Below are positions 1 through 9,260 of a DNA stretch of 64,000 bases, in pieces. The stretch is taken from contig NZ_PVTI01000003.1 of assembly GCF_003002895.1 (NCBI RefSeq), forward strand, positions 1 to 64,000. Direction: 5' to 3'. The notes beneath the pieces are model-generated. The model saw only the letters and a list, made by a program, of their open reading frames with translations, had not been told where the DNA came from and did no database searches. This DNA comes from Knoellia remsis (GTDB lineage Bacteria; Actinomycetota; Actinomycetes; Actinomycetales; Dermatophilaceae). The translations under genes and the position numbers were made by a program. Position 1 is the stretch's first letter. The number at the start of each line of letters is the position of its first letter.

Positions 1-14
1 CCCACCCCCGCCTG

Positions 15-477
15 TCCCTAAGCGTCCAATTGGGTGACTTCGGGACGGGCGAGGAGGCGAGTGGCGACGAACCAACCGAGGCGTGCGCTGTCCCTAGGCG
101 TCCAATTGGGTGAGTTCGGGACGGGTGAGGAGGCGAGTGGCGACGAACCAGCCGTGGGTGCGCTGTCCCTAAGCGTCCAATTGGGTGAGTTCGGGACGGG
201 AGACGAGGCGGGTGGCGACGAGCCAGCCGTGGGTGCGCTGTCCCTACGCGTCCAATTGGGTGAGTTCGGGACGGAAGGCGAGCCCACGGCATACCCCACC
301 CCCGCGTGCCTAAGCGTCCAATTGGGTGAGTTCGGGACGGAAGGCGACCCCACGGCATACCCCACCCCCGCGTGTCCCTAAGCGTCCAATTGGGTGACTT
401 CGGGACGGAAGGCGACCCCACGGCATACCCCACCCCCGCCTGTCCCTAGGCGTCCAATTGGGTGAGTTTTTCACGGG
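15..477. repeat. Seven-copy palindromic repeat array
   Basis: Seven copies of a roughly 35-bp core start near 15, 91, 166, 241, 307, 375 and 443. Each is an imperfect palindrome with GTCCC and GGGAC ends around a central CCAATTGG. Two kinds of spacer separate the cores. The first three spacers (75-76 bp period) resemble the 3' end of the adjacent vanZ-like gene. The later ones (about 67 bp period) carry CACGGCATACCCCACCC. The last core supplies the stop codon and final TQLDA residues of the vanZ-like protein. Two more copies lie near 22576 and 22640, so this is a dispersed family. It may work as a terminator or REP-like element. Confidence 0.8.
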
Positions 478-847
478 GGAGGAGGCGGGTGGCGACGAAC
501 CAGCCGAGGGCGACTCCGACGAGGTCGGCGACGGCGTCCCACACGTCCCCCGAGCGCTGCGACAGCATCGTCCCCTGGACGATCTCGCTCACCGGCGCGT
601 GCGCCGCCATCACCGCGACGACCGGAAGCCACGGCAGCCGCGCAAGGATCGCCAGCCCGACCGGCAGGGCGAAGATCACGACGTGGATCACCTTGTCCGC
701 GTTCGGGAAGAGCGGCGGGCCGCCACTCGACGGGGCATAGACCAGTACCAGCTGCACGACCACCGCGACGACAGCAGCCGCGAGCCACGGCCACCGCAGG
801 CGCGCGGCCGGCATTCGCGAACCTCGTTGCGCCACAGGCGCGCTCAC
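446..847 (-). CDS. VanZ-like membrane protein
   Basis: This 133-residue protein has several hydrophobic segments, at roughly residues 20-37, 50-68 and 72-82 and near 107-122. It also has the VanZ-type pattern of NADK near residue 50 and a conserved VSEIVQ segment near residue 86. VanZ-like proteins are small membrane proteins, and the founding member gives low-level teicoplanin resistance; the role here is unknown. The GTG start overlaps the stop of the malic enzyme gene by GTGA, so the two are probably translationally coupled. The last residues (KLTQLDA) are encoded by the repeat array, which implies that a repeat inserted into or replaced the original 3' end. Confidence 0.75.
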   Translation of the reverse strand: MSAPVAQRGSRMPAARLRWPWLAAAVVAVVVQLVLVYAPSSGGPPLFPNADKVIHVVIFALPVGLAILARLPWLPVVAVMAAHAPVSEIVQGTMLSQRSGDVWDAVADLVGVALGWFVATRLLPREKLTQLDA

Positions 848-2325
848 GGCGCCGCGTCCACCGGCACCTCGACGAGCGGTTCCACGTCGGCCGCGACAGC
901 CGCTGCCTCCGAGGTATTCGCGCCGGACGCCGCCGCAGCAGCCTTGACCGCGTCGGCGACGACGTCCGCGACGTCGGGGTGGAAGACGCTCGGGATGATG
1001 TAGGTCGCGTTGCGCTCGTCCTCCTTGACGACGGCGGCGAGCGCGTCGGCGGCGGCGAGCAAGACGTCCGGGGTGAGCACCTTGGAGCCGGAGTCGAGCA
1101 GCCCTCGGAAGACGCCCGGGAACGCGAGCACGTTGTTGATCTGGTTCGCGAAGTCCGACCGCCCCGTCGCGACGACGGCCGCGTGCTCGGCAGCCGCGAC
1201 GGGGTCGACCTCCGGCGTCGGGTTGGCCATGGCGAAGACGACGGCGTCGTCGGCCATCGTCGCGATGTCGTCGCCGGTGAGGATGTTCGGGGCCGAGACG
1301 CCGAGGAAGACGTCAGCCCCGGCGAGCGCCTCGCGCAGCGTCCCCGTGAAGCCGCCGGGGTTGGTGTGCTCGGCGATCCACACGAGGTTCGGGTCCTCAC
1401 CAGAGCGGACGTCCTCACGCCCCGGGTGGATGACGCCGTACATGTCGGCGACGACGACGTCGCGCGCACCGGCATACAGCAGGAGCTTGAGGATCGCGGT
1501 CCCGGCCGCGCCCGCCCCGCTCATGACGAGCCGCACGTCCTCGAGCTTCTTGCCGACGACGGCCAAGGCGTTGCGCATCGCCGCGAGCGACACGATGGCC
1601 GTGCCGTGCTGGTCGTCGTGGAAGACCGGGATGTCCAGCTCGTCACGCAGCCGCGCCTCGATCTCGAAGCAGCGCGGCGCCGAGATGTCCTCAAGGTTGA
1701 TGCCGGCGAACACCGGCGAGATCGCCTTGACCGACGCGATGATCTCCTCGGTGTCGGTCGTGTCGAGGCAGATGGGGAAGGCGTCGATGTCGGCGAACCG
1801 CTTGAACAGCGCGGCCTTGCCCTCCATGACCGGCATCGCCGCGAGCGGCCCGATGTCACCCAGCCCCAGCACTGCCGTGCCGTCGGTGACGACCGCGACG
1901 GTGTTGCGCTTGATGGTGAGGCGGCGCGCGTCCTCGGGGTTCTCGGCGATCGCCTGGCACACGCGCGCGACACCCGGGGTGTAGATGAGCGAGAGGTCGT
2001 CGCGGTTGCGGATCGGCACCTTGGACTCGACGCGCAGCTTGCCGCCGAGGTGCATGAGGAAGGTGCGGTCGGAGACCTTGCCGATCTCGACGCCCTCGAC
2101 GCCGCGCATCAGCTCGACGATCTCGTCGGCGTGCTCGGGGTCGCGCGTCATCATCGTCACGTCGACGCGGACGCGCTCGTGACCCGAGGCGGTGACGTCG
2201 AGTCCGGTGACGACTCCCCCGGCCTGCTCGACGACGCCGGTGAGCTCACTCACCGCCGTCGCGCGGGCCGGGACGATGAGGCGGACGGTGACGGAGTTCG
2301 CGGCAGACGGGATGGCCATGTGCAT
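844..2325 (-). CDS. NAD-dependent malic enzyme with N-terminal ACT domain
   Basis: The 493-residue product matches bacterial malic enzymes, which decarboxylate malate oxidatively to pyruvate and CO2. An ACT-like regulatory domain covers about residues 8-85. It is followed by the malic N-terminal domain with the catalytic tyrosine segment YTPGVARVC, a lysine region GKAALFKR, the metal-binding motif FHDDQHGTA, and a nucleotide-binding glycine-rich loop GAGAAGTA. The family length fits. ATG at 2325 is preceded by AGGCGG with seven bases of spacing; ATG at 2319 is an alternative. It lies 43 bp after the transglycosylase gene and is coupled to the downstream vanZ-like gene. The NAD rather than NADP preference is a family guess. 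Confidence 0.92.
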   Translation of the reverse strand: MHMAIPSAANSVTVRLIVPARATAVSELTGVVEQAGGVVTGLDVTASGHERVRVDVTMMTRDPEHADEIVELMRGVEGVEIGKVSDRTFLMHLGGKLRVESKVPIRNRDDLSLIYTPGVARVCQAIAENPEDARRLTIKRNTVAVVTDGTAVLGLGDIGPLAAMPVMEGKAALFKRFADIDAFPICLDTTDTEEIIASVKAISPVFAGINLEDISAPRCFEIEARLRDELDIPVFHDDQHGTAIVSLAAMRNALAVVGKKLEDVRLVMSGAGAAGTAILKLLLYAGARDVVVADMYGVIHPGREDVRSGEDPNLVWIAEHTNPGGFTGTLREALAGADVFLGVSAPNILTGDDIATMADDAVVFAMANPTPEVDPVAAAEHAAVVATGRSDFANQINNVLAFPGVFRGLLDSGSKVLTPDVLLAAADALAAVVKEDERNATYIIPSVFHPDVADVVADAVKAAAAASGANTSEAAAVAADVEPLVEVPVDAAP

Positions 2326-2368
2326 GATTCAACCGCCTACCGGTGAGTTCGCCGCAATCGGGACCGGC

Positions 2369-3586
2369 TCAGCTGTCGCCGGCCGCGGGCGCGGCCCCGT
2401 CCGTCACCGCACCTGTCGCCGCCACACCCGAACTCGAGGTCGCGTCCGTCGAGCCCGTCGACCCCGAGGCACTCGACGTCGGAGTCGGCGTCGGCGTCGG
2501 ACTGGGCCCGGTGCTCGGCGTCCCGGTCGGCGTCGGCGTTCCCGTGGGCGCCGGGGTGCCTGTGGGCGTCGTCGTCGGCTCCGGTGTCGACGTGGTGGGG
2601 CTCGGCGTGGACGTCGGCCGCGGTGTCGGCGTGGTCGACGGCCGTGGCGCGGGCGTCGCAGGCACCCCCGGACGTGCCGGTCCCGACGCCGTCGGCGCAG
2701 GCACGGGCGCCGGCGTCACCGGTGGGGCGGCCGTCTTCGCCGCGGTCGTCGCGTCCCCGGCCACCCGGCCCGCGAGCGGCGCGATCGTCGCCAGCCCGTC
2801 GCGATACGCGACACCCCACCCGACGACCTTCGCGAGATAGTCGCTCGAGTTGTTGTAGCGCAGCACCGCGGCGGTGAGGTCGGCCTCGCGGCGCAGGTCC
2901 CCGCCGCCGGCGCACAGGTACCGGCCCGCGGCGAGCGCGGCGTCATACACGTTGTGCGGGTCGGCGACCCCGTCGGCGTTGCCGTCCGCGCCGTACATCG
3001 CCCACGTCCCGGGGAGGAACTGCATCGGCCCGACCGCGCGGTCATACGACCGGTTCCCGTCGAGGCGTCCACCATCGGTGTCCCGGATGGTCGCGGTCCC
3101 GGCGAGGCTGCCGTCGAGCAGCGGCCCGAGGATCTCGCCGCGCGTGCGTCCCGTGGCGTCGACGCGTCCGCCGGAGGCGTGCCCGGACTCGATCTTGCCG
3201 ATGCCGGCGAGCAGCCACCACGGCAGTCCGCACCCGGGTGCCCGGTCGGCCATCGTCTGCGCTGCGCGTTGGTATGCCGGCAGGACCGTTGACGGTATGC
3301 CGCCCACTCCCGGCGCGGCGCGTCCGCGCAGGAGCGTCGTGGTCACCTGGGTGTCCGCGGGCTTCGGTGCCGTCGTCGAGATCGGTTGTCCCGCAGGCGA
3401 AGTCGCCGGCCACGTCGCGAGGACGGGCTCGAGGTCGGCGACGGCCGCCGCTGCCGCCTCCGCGGCGTCGGCGCGCGGCGCGTCGGGGTTGCGGGCGAAG
3501 CCGACGGCCTGCGTCGAGACGGCGCTGGCGAGGACGCCGAGGCCGACGACGACTCGGACGAGCTGTGCGGAGAGGGTGATCCTCAT
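2369..3586 (-). CDS. Secreted lytic transglycosylase with Pro/Thr-rich tail
   Basis: This 405-residue protein has an N-terminal signal or anchor segment (about residues 8-28) and then an MltB/SLT-2-like lytic transglycosylase domain at about 85-265. The likely catalytic glutamate is in GKIESGH. Typical active-site segments follow: [29 protein letters not shown] and RYNNSSDY. The last 130 residues are a Pro/Thr/Ser-rich low-complexity tail with PTPTGTP-type repeats, which probably spans or binds the cell wall. The enzyme should cut peptidoglycan glycan strands with formation of 1,6-anhydro ends. Its ATG overlaps the pstB stop by ATGA, so it seems to be cotranscribed with pstB, an unusual pairing. 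Confidence 0.85.
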   Translation of the reverse strand: MRITLSAQLVRVVVGLGVLASAVSTQAVGFARNPDAPRADAAEAAAAAVADLEPVLATWPATSPAGQPISTTAPKPADTQVTTTLLRGRAAPGVGGIPSTVLPAYQRAAQTMADRAPGCGLPWWLLAGIGKIESGHASGGRVDATGRTRGEILGPLLDGSLAGTATIRDTDGGRLDGNRSYDRAVGPMQFLPGTWAMYGADGNADGVADPHNVYDAALAAGRYLCAGGGDLRREADLTAAVLRYNNSSDYLAKVVGWGVAYRDGLATIAPLAGRVAGDATTAAKTAAPPVTPAPVPAPTASGPARPGVPATPAPRPSTTPTPRPTSTPSPTTSTPEPTTTPTGTPAPTGTPTPTGTPSTGPSPTPTPTPTSSASGSTGSTDATSSSGVAATGAVTDGAAPAAGDS

Positions 3587-4497
3587 CCGAACCGGCCGTT
3601 GACGTAGTCGTTGGTCCTCGGGTCGCTCGGGTTGCCGAACATCTGCTCGGTCGGTCCCTGCTCGACGATGTGGCCCGGGCGGCCCTCGGCGGCGAGGAAG
3701 AACGCACACCGGTCGGAGACCCGCGCGGCCTGCTGCATGTTGTGGGTGACGATGACGATGGTGACCTCGCTGGAGAGTGCGTCGATCGTCTCCTCGATGC
3801 GGCGGGTCGACGTCGGGTCGAGCGCGGAGCACGGCTCGTCCATGAGCAGCACCTCGGGCCGCACCGCGAGCGAGCGGGCGATGCAGAGGCGCTGCTGCTG
3901 GCCGCCGGAGAGGGCGCCGCCGGAGCTGTCGAGGCGGTCCTTGACCTCGCGCCACAGGCCGGCCTTGGTGAGGCACTCCTCGACGAGCACGTCGCGCTCG
4001 TCGCGGGTGACGCGGCGGCCGATGAGCTTGAGCCCGGCGGTGACGTTGTCGGCGATGGACATCGTCGGGAAGGGGTTCGGCTTCTGGAAGACCATGCCGA
4101 TCTTGCGGCGGGTCTCGGTGATCCGCTCCCCCGCGTCGTAGATGTCGATGCCGCCGACGCGCACCGACCCGGCGAGCGAGGCGCCGGGCACGAGCTCGTG
4201 CATCCGGTTGAGGATCCGCAGGAACGTCGACTTGCCGCAGCCGGACGGGCCAATGAGGGCGGTGACCTCACCGGCCTTCATGGTGATGTCGACCTGTTCG
4301 AGGACCTTGTGGTCACCGAACCAGGCCGAGATGCCCTCGGCGATCATCGTCGCGCCGGACACCGGTCCGGAGCGCTCCTCGCGGCGCGCCGCGACGGGTG
4401 AGAGCACGGTCGTGTCGTCGGCGACGGCGACCGCCGTGGAGGTGGCGGGAGCCGGTACGGCGGGGATCGTCGTCGTCGCGTCGACGGTATGCGGCAT
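3583..4497 (-). CDS. pstB: Phosphate ABC transporter ATP-binding protein PstB
   Basis: The core 254 residues match PstB, the ATPase of the high-affinity phosphate importer. Visible are Walker [10 protein letters not shown], the Q-loop [14 protein letters not shown], signature LSGGQQQR, Walker B LLMDEP and the switch histidine THNMQQA. The domain proper begins at an internal ATG at 4347. I chose ATG 4497, which adds a 50-residue Ala/Thr-rich extension. GTG 4548 is also possible, because a TAACCT -10-like box ends about 9 bases before it and would make a leaderless start. No pstC or pstA permease gene is present in the window. A PHO-box-like site lies upstream at 4590-4611. Confidence 0.9.
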   Translation of the reverse strand: MPHTVDATTTIPAVPAPATSTAVAVADDTTVLSPVAARREERSGPVSGATMIAEGISAWFGDHKVLEQVDITMKAGEVTALIGPSGCGKSTFLRILNRMHELVPGASLAGSVRVGGIDIYDAGERITETRRKIGMVFQKPNPFPTMSIADNVTAGLKLIGRRVTRDERDVLVEECLTKAGLWREVKDRLDSSGGALSGGQQQRLCIARSLAVRPEVLLMDEPCSALDPTSTRRIEETIDALSSEVTIVIVTHNMQQAARVSDRCAFFLAAEGRPGHIVEQGPTEQMFGNPSDPRTNDYVNGRFG

Positions 4498-4589
4498 GGC
4501 CGCCGTCTCGGGAGCGCGCGGGGTCGTCGTGTCATCGGGAGAGGTCACGAGCGGTGAGGTTACGGAGCGTCGGAGCACGGCAGGGGGCC

Positions 4590-4611
4590 GCACCCTGAAC
4601 GCGACATGAAC
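4590..4611 (-). promoter_or_regulatory. PHO-box-like direct repeat upstream of pstB
   Basis: Reading the minus strand, two adjacent 11-nt units are seen, GTTCATGTCGC then GTTCAGGGTGC. They match the spacing and GTTCA core of actinobacterial PhoP boxes. A TAACCT -10-like hexamer follows about 27 bp downstream (4562-4557). On the plus strand, a weaker run of 11-nt units with a GCTCAGGGTGC start lies at 4647-4679 and could serve the divergent pstS-like gene. The expected effect is induction by phosphate starvation. Confidence 0.6.
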
Positions 4612-4818
4612 CGCGCACCGGTCGCCGGTCGGCCCTGGTTTCCCTCGCTCAGGGTGCGGCCATGTCTCGTTCCCCGCGTCGTGGTGGTGACGTCTCCCGG
4701 CGCGGCAAGGGTGTGACGCGTCCCGCCTCGTCGGCCACGGCCGCCGAGGCGGGAGGTCCTGTCGGGCACGGCCGTGCCCGACGTCACGCAGCACACTCAC
4801 GGAAGGTTCCACCAGCAC

Positions 4819-5790
4819 ATGAGCATCACTGCGAAGTCCCTCGCCGCCGCCGCCTGTGGTGTGGTCGCCCTCGTCGGCGTCACCGCCACCTCCGCGCAGG
4901 CGGACCCGCCGGCCGGCACGGTCCCGGCCCTCACCGACATCGTCGGCGTCGGCTCGGACACCACCCAGGACGCCCTGAACAACCTCTCCGAGGCCTACAA
5001 CGCGACGAGCCCGGCGAACAAGGTCTACTCGTGGGACGCGACCGGCACCTCGCCGATCGTGACCAAGCAGGACGCCGCCCCGATCGAGCGCCCGAACGGC
5101 TCGTCGGCGGGGATCACCCTCCTGCAGAACACGACGACGAGCGTCGTCGACTACGCCCGCTCCTCGCGGGTGCGCAAGACCTCGGGCGCGGACGCGGGGA
5201 CGATCTTCCTGCCGTTCGCCAAGGACGTGCTCAAGTACGCGTCGGCGACGACGACGAACGCGCCGCAGAACCTCACCAAGGCCCAGCTCACGTCGATCTA
5301 CAACTGCACCGCGACCACCTGGAACCAGGTCGGTGGCACGAGCACCGCGACGATCCAGCCGAAGCTCCCCCAGGCCGGCTCGGGCACCCGGGCGACATTC
5401 CTCGGTGACCTCGGCATCACCACCCCAGGCAGCTGCGTCGACGACACGGTGCAGGAGCACGACCCGGCCGCCGTCGCGGGCAACCCCGATGCGATCGCAC
5501 CGTTCTCGGAGGGCCGCTACAACGCACTGCCCGACCCGAAGACGGTCAAGCTCAACACCAGCGGCTACAGCCTGACCCGCAACCTCTACAACGTCGTCCG
5601 CGACATCAACGGTGGTCCCGTCGGAAGCGAGTGGGTCAACGGTGGCGTCGAGCCGCGCCTCCAGGCCTTCTTCGGCGACGGTCTCGGCACGAACCGCGGC
5701 TGGATCTGCGGCTCGGGTGCCACGTCGGCCATCACGGCTGCCGGCTTCGTGCAGCTCACCGCCGCCGAGAACTGCGGCAAGGGCGAGTGA
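4819..5790 (+). CDS. Secreted phosphate-binding (PstS-like) protein
   Basis: The 323-residue product has a Sec signal peptide (about residues 1-28, ending near SAQADPP). A periplasmic-binding-protein fold of the PstS superfamily follows, with segments [10 protein letters not shown] and [10 protein letters not shown] typical of the anion-binding loops. There is no lipobox cysteine, so it may be released or wall-associated. ATG 4819 is used because GGAAGG lies 12 bases upstream and the signal peptide starts there; the open frame upstream is not signal-like. It is divergent from pstB and ends in a strong terminator. Actinobacterial proteins of this type often accompany a second, membrane-anchored PstS-like protein, and a broken one follows at 6159. 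Confidence 0.8.
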   Translation: MSITAKSLAAAACGVVALVGVTATSAQADPPAGTVPALTDIVGVGSDTTQDALNNLSEAYNATSPANKVYSWDATGTSPIVTKQDAAPIERPNGSSAGITLLQNTTTSVVDYARSSRVRKTSGADAGTIFLPFAKDVLKYASATTTNAPQNLTKAQLTSIYNCTATTWNQVGGTSTATIQPKLPQAGSGTRATFLGDLGITTPGSCVDDTVQEHDPAAVAGNPDAIAPFSEGRYNALPDPKTVKLNTSGYSLTRNLYNVVRDINGGPVGSEWVNGGVEPRLQAFFGDGLGTNRGWICGSGATSAITAAGFVQLTAAENCGKGE

Positions 5791-5817
5791 CCTCACGTCA
5801 CTGACCAGCTCCTCGAG

Positions 5818-5847
5818 GAGGCCCCGGCGTGCACGCGCCGGGGCCTC
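5818..5847 (+). terminator. Strong hairpin after the pstS-like gene
   Basis: A 12-bp perfect GC-rich stem (GAGGCCCCGGCG and its complement) encloses a 6-nt loop and starts 28 bases after the stop codon. It is followed by TTCG rather than a T run, as is common in high-GC actinobacteria. Confidence 0.8.
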
Positions 5848-6045
5848 TTCGCAGGCTGTCGTGCTTCTGCGTGCGCTCAGCAGCCGAAACGGAGCAAGAC
5901 CACGACGCGGAGCAGCATCGGGGCGCTTCGTCGGACGTGCCGTCCGAGAGCGTCTCGACGACGTTCCGTGTCCACTATGGAACTCAAGGCCAGTGCGACC
6001 CTCCGGCTGGCTCGCGGTGCGAGTCACGCCTGATGCCGTCGTCAC

Positions 6046-6132
6046 AGCACTGATTGCCGATTCCGTGCGCACGTCACAGCACTGATTGCCGGTTCCGTGC
6101 GCGCGAAGCGTGCATGGAACCGGCAATCAGTG
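6046..6132. repeat. Palindromic intergenic repeat with extra half copy
   Basis: An inverted repeat with 17-bp arms (CACTGATTGCCGGTTCC, 6080-6096, and its complement at 6116-6132) lies between convergent genes. A direct half copy starts at 6049. The CTGATTGC core is shared with palindromes at 17880 and 18943. The 5848-6045 stretch before it holds nothing I recognise. Confidence 0.75.
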
Positions 6133-6158
6133 GTGGTGCCCGCCTGGGGTCCGGGCGG

Positions 6159-7310
6159 TCAGGTGCGGCGGATCCTCAGGACGTGGCCGACGTCGCGCAG
6201 GAGCTGGCTGCCGACGACGCGCACGGGGTGGCCGGGCTGTCCGGTGACCAGACCGAACGGGATCCCGACGCCGGCGAGCAGGCCGGTGAGCAGGACGCCG
6301 GGGAAGACCCACTTCGTCCAGCCACCCTTCTCCCCGCGGGTCGTGCCCAGGCTCTCGGGCATCGCGACCGTCCGACCCTTCGGTGCCGCGCTCGGAGTCG
6401 TGCCCGCCGGGGCCGCGACCGCCGCGGCTGGCGTGCCCGCTGCGGCCGCCGGCGACCCGGCGCCCCCGCCCGGCGTCGTCCCGCCGGGGAGCGTCCCGCC
6501 CCCGCCCGGCCCAGCACCGCCGCCACCGCCGGTGCTGGGCGTGTCCGGGTTCTTCGGGTCGACCGGCACCACCGGCACAGCACCCTTCTGTGCCTGGACC
6601 GCGTCGGCGACCTTCGCCGCCTGCGCCCGGAACGCCGCCGGCAGCGGCACGTACCCCTCCGGCAAGGTCCCCGGCGCGGTGCCCGGGGTCTGGCCCGTCG
6701 TCGTCGCGTAGCGGACGAAGTCCGCGTACTTCGTGGCGAGCTCCTTGTCCAGGCCGCTCGTCGGCAGGGCGAGGTACTGCAGCATCGTTCCGGGATACGC
6801 CCCCGCAACCATCGACGAGTAGTCCTGCTTCAGCAGACCGGTCGCCTTGTCCTGGGTCATCGTCGACACCGCTGCGGCCATCGAGACCGGCGACGGCGCC
6901 GCGAAGGTCGCGGACCCGTCCTTGCTCGGCGCGGCCAGCTGCGCCACGTCCAGCCCGAAGCGGCGCGCCGACGCCAGGTCCGTCAGACCCATCGTCCACC
7001 GCTGCGACAGGTCCTGCGCGGAGTCACGGACGTAGTTGTCGACGAGTCGGCCGGACTCGGTCACCTCCTGCCTTGTCGTCGTCAATGGCCGACTGATGAC
7101 GATCTGGTCGGCAATCCGGGACAGACTCTGCGACCGCTGCGCGTTCGCCTCGCCCCAGCTGCGACCGAAGAGCTTGCAGTGGGTGTACCACGTGGCGGTC
7201 GGGCCGTTGCTCGTGAGGAGGTCCTCCGAGGTGCAGGTATGGGTCTTGCCCGACTTGGCGTCCGTGACGGTCGACGGGAACCGGTACTGGTCACGCCACT
7301 CGAACTGGTC
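6159..7310 (-). pseudogene. 5'-truncated membrane-anchored PstS-like protein
   Basis: The frame encodes the C-terminal part of the large anchored PstS-like proteins of actinobacteria. It includes a domain with LASARRFGLD and YATTTGQTPGTAPG segments, a long Gly/Pro/Ala-rich linker and a C-terminal transmembrane helix (WVFPGVLLTGLLAGVGIPFG) with a basic tail. The N-terminal signal peptide and most of the binding domain are missing. Upstream of about 7310 the reading frame joins a DUF2188-type start in a different frame. I infer that the island to the right truncated this gene. The open frame continues upstream to 7490, but those residues are not credible. Confidence 0.6.
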
Positions 7311-7372
7311 TCGCGGCGGTTGGCCCACCCATCCTGGGTCGGCACCGTGTGAATGTTCTTCTTGTCGGCCAT
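7310..7372 (-). pseudogene. DUF2188 gene start, fused out of frame
   Basis: ATG 7372 has a good ribosome site (GGAAGGGG seven bases upstream). The first 21 residues, beginning MADKKNIHTVPTQDGWANRR, match the start of DUF2188 proteins. After that point the frame continues as Arg/Ser-rich nonsense to 7082, while another frame carries the PstS-like remnant. This is a recombination junction, and the DUF2188 gene is broken. Confidence 0.6.
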
Positions 7373-7632
7373 CACAGTTCCCCTTCCGGCGCCCTCCGGT
7401 GAGGGAGCCATGGGCGCCATCATCGCAGTCCTGTCGGACCCGCAGCGGCATTCCGCGCGGGACGAGTGGGAGTATCGCTGAAGCCTCCATGGCTGCCTGT
7501 TTTCATCCTGGTGCTGTCACGCCGAGGCCACTACCGGGCACCGCGTGACCCACCGGCGGCGGGGACCCGACCCAAGACTGTCGGTCTCGCGTGAGACCAT
7601 TTTCTCGCAATCGACCAGGGGAGAACAGCGCT

Positions 7633-8157
7633 GTGGGCAAGGGCTTCGAGATCAACAAGCAGGCAATCCGCAAGATGAGCAGGGAGATCGAGAGGGAGTT
7701 CGCCAAGAACCCCGTACGGGTCCCGTTGGAGGCGGACGCGAGCGGCGTGACTTTCCCCGCCGGCCCCATCACGAACAACTACCACGGTCCCGTCGTCACG
7801 GTTCACGGCGACAACGCTCAGCTGGCCTGGGACAACCAGACGGCGAACCAGACGCAGAACCAAGACATCGCTCCGGGCTACGAAGAGCTCGCGAAGTTGA
7901 TCACCGGCCTACTTGCGTCGCTCCCAGCGCTGGGTCTCTCCGGGGACGACGAGCACGAGGCCAAGGCTACGGCCGAGTCGGTGCTCGGCGAAGTGGTCAA
8001 GGACGAGCCAGACCAGGGCCGCATCAAGCGCGGCATCACCATGCTCAGGGGCCTGCTGGCTCCCATCGCGACTGGAGTCGGAGTCACCGTCTCGGGCGAG
8101 GCCGCTGAACTTTCCAAGACGCTGATCGAGGGGCTCGGCAGCACGCTGCCGTTCTAG
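7633..8157 (+). CDS. Hypothetical protein beside the SMODS-SLATT pair
   Basis: The product has 174 residues. I chose GTG 7633 because GGGGAGA lies about ten bases upstream. A charged N-terminal helix (IRKMSREIEREF) is followed by an Asn/Gln-rich segment (VHGDNAQLAW, NQTANQTQNQD) of the kind seen in phage and defence-island hypothetical proteins. An alpha-helical C-terminus carries an AKLITGLLASLPAL helix, an acidic EVVKDEPDQG stretch and a hydrophobic APIATGVGVTVSG segment. I do not recognise a catalytic motif. It is 238 bp upstream of the nucleotidyltransferase on the same strand, so it could be an accessory or effector, or an unrelated cargo gene. Confidence 0.7.
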   Translation: MGKGFEINKQAIRKMSREIEREFAKNPVRVPLEADASGVTFPAGPITNNYHGPVVTVHGDNAQLAWDNQTANQTQNQDIAPGYEELAKLITGLLASLPALGLSGDDEHEAKATAESVLGEVVKDEPDQGRIKRGITMLRGLLAPIATGVGVTVSGEAAELSKTLIEGLGSTLPF

Positions 8158-8395
8158 GCGAACTGAGCCCGGCGCCGCCGCGGAGCCCCCGCCCGCCCAT
8201 TGGCGGGGTGGGTGAAAGCGTGTGGTACGCCCATGAAATGTCCGGCGGTCCATCGTCACGCGGGACGGCGCTCCAGTCAGGTTCCTCCTGCGCGGTGCCG
8301 GTCGGCACCTGTACCCTCGCATCAGATTGCCGACGCAGCATGACTCGGGACGGGGGAGCGGACGTGCAGGTTACCAAGGTTAAAGCGACAACCTG

Positions 8396-9259
8396 ATGGC
8401 CGACGACGAACTCGTGGCGTTCGCCAAGCAACTCGCTCCGCAGCCATTCGACCGGTCCACCGTCAGCGAGCGACGCAACTCGATCGAGGAGCACATCAAG
8501 AAGCACACGTCCTCGGCCGGCTTGGTCGAGTCGGGCTCATGGAGCCACGGCACCGCAGTGACCGGGCACAGCGACGTCGACTACATGGCCTTTTTCCCCG
8601 ACAGCTCCCGACCAGTCAGGCCGAGCACCGCGCTCACGAACCTCAAGGGCACGCTGGACGGAGCGCACTGGGGTATCACGAGCCGACACATCTCAAGCCC
8701 GACCGTCAAGGTCGGCTTTTACAGCGTGCCGAACTTCGAGATCGTCCCTGCCTACTACAAGGGAGAGAAGGACGAAATCGCGGTCTTCCGCATTCCCGGA
8801 CCCGGCGACGAGTGGGCGGAATCCGTTCCCCTCGGGCACAACGGGTTCGTGTCCGCCGTGAACGACAAACACGGCAAGAAGGTCAAGCCCATCGTCCGTC
8901 TGGTCAAGGCATGGAAGTACCACGTGGGAGCGCCGGTCTCGTCGTTCTACCTCGAGATGCGCACGGCCAAGCACGCCAGCACGGAATCGGCCATCATCTA
9001 TGACATCGACCTGCGCATGATCTTTCGCGAACTGGTCAACACCGGCATGCGAGCCATGAACGACCCACTCGGCATCGTCCCTCGCATCAACGCCACGTCC
9101 TCCGAAGCCAACCGGGTCACAGCGCTCAGGCAAGCCAAGGAGGCACTGGACTGCCTCGTCGCCGCCAACGAAGCGAAGGAAGCCAACGACCGCAGCGCCT
9201 ACTGGACCAGCATGTACCGGGTCTTCGGTTACGACTTTCCCTACCCGAGTTGGGGCTGA
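8396..9259 (+). CDS. SMODS-family CD-NTase (CBASS-type nucleotide synthase)
   Basis: The 287-residue protein has the nucleotidyltransferase signature of SMODS/CD-NTase enzymes. The GS motif is GSWSHGTAVTGHSDVDYM, with metal ligands D60 and D62, and the third acidic residue is probably E115 in NFEIVPAYY. Family members make cyclic or linear oligonucleotide signals after phage infection. E115 instead of Asp is tolerated in the family but worth testing. ATG 8396 overlaps the stop of a short upstream frame as TGATG, and the local ribosome site is weak. The stop is one base from the SLATT gene start, so the two form one unit. The C-terminal half is helical. Confidence 0.85.
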   Translation: MADDELVAFAKQLAPQPFDRSTVSERRNSIEEHIKKHTSSAGLVESGSWSHGTAVTGHSDVDYMAFFPDSSRPVRPSTALTNLKGTLDGAHWGITSRHISSPTVKVGFYSVPNFEIVPAYYKGEKDEIAVFRIPGPGDEWAESVPLGHNGFVSAVNDKHGKKVKPIVRLVKAWKYHVGAPVSSFYLEMRTAKHASTESAIIYDIDLRMIFRELVNTGMRAMNDPLGIVPRINATSSEANRVTALRQAKEALDCLVAANEAKEANDRSAYWTSMYRVFGYDFPYPSWG

Positions 9260-9260
9260 C

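Noticed and set aside
15-477. Regularly spaced repeats that could suggest a CRISPR array
   Set aside because: The spacers fall into two near-identical types rather than being unique, the period varies between about 67 and 76 bp, and no cas genes are nearby.
979-2346. 455-residue open frame on the plus strand
   Set aside because: It is antisense to malic enzyme and has no recognisable domain or ribosome site.
4497-6126. Long N-terminal extension of the PstB frame
   Set aside because: The extension runs antisense through the pstS-like gene and past a strong terminator. Conserved PstB sequence starts only at about 4347.
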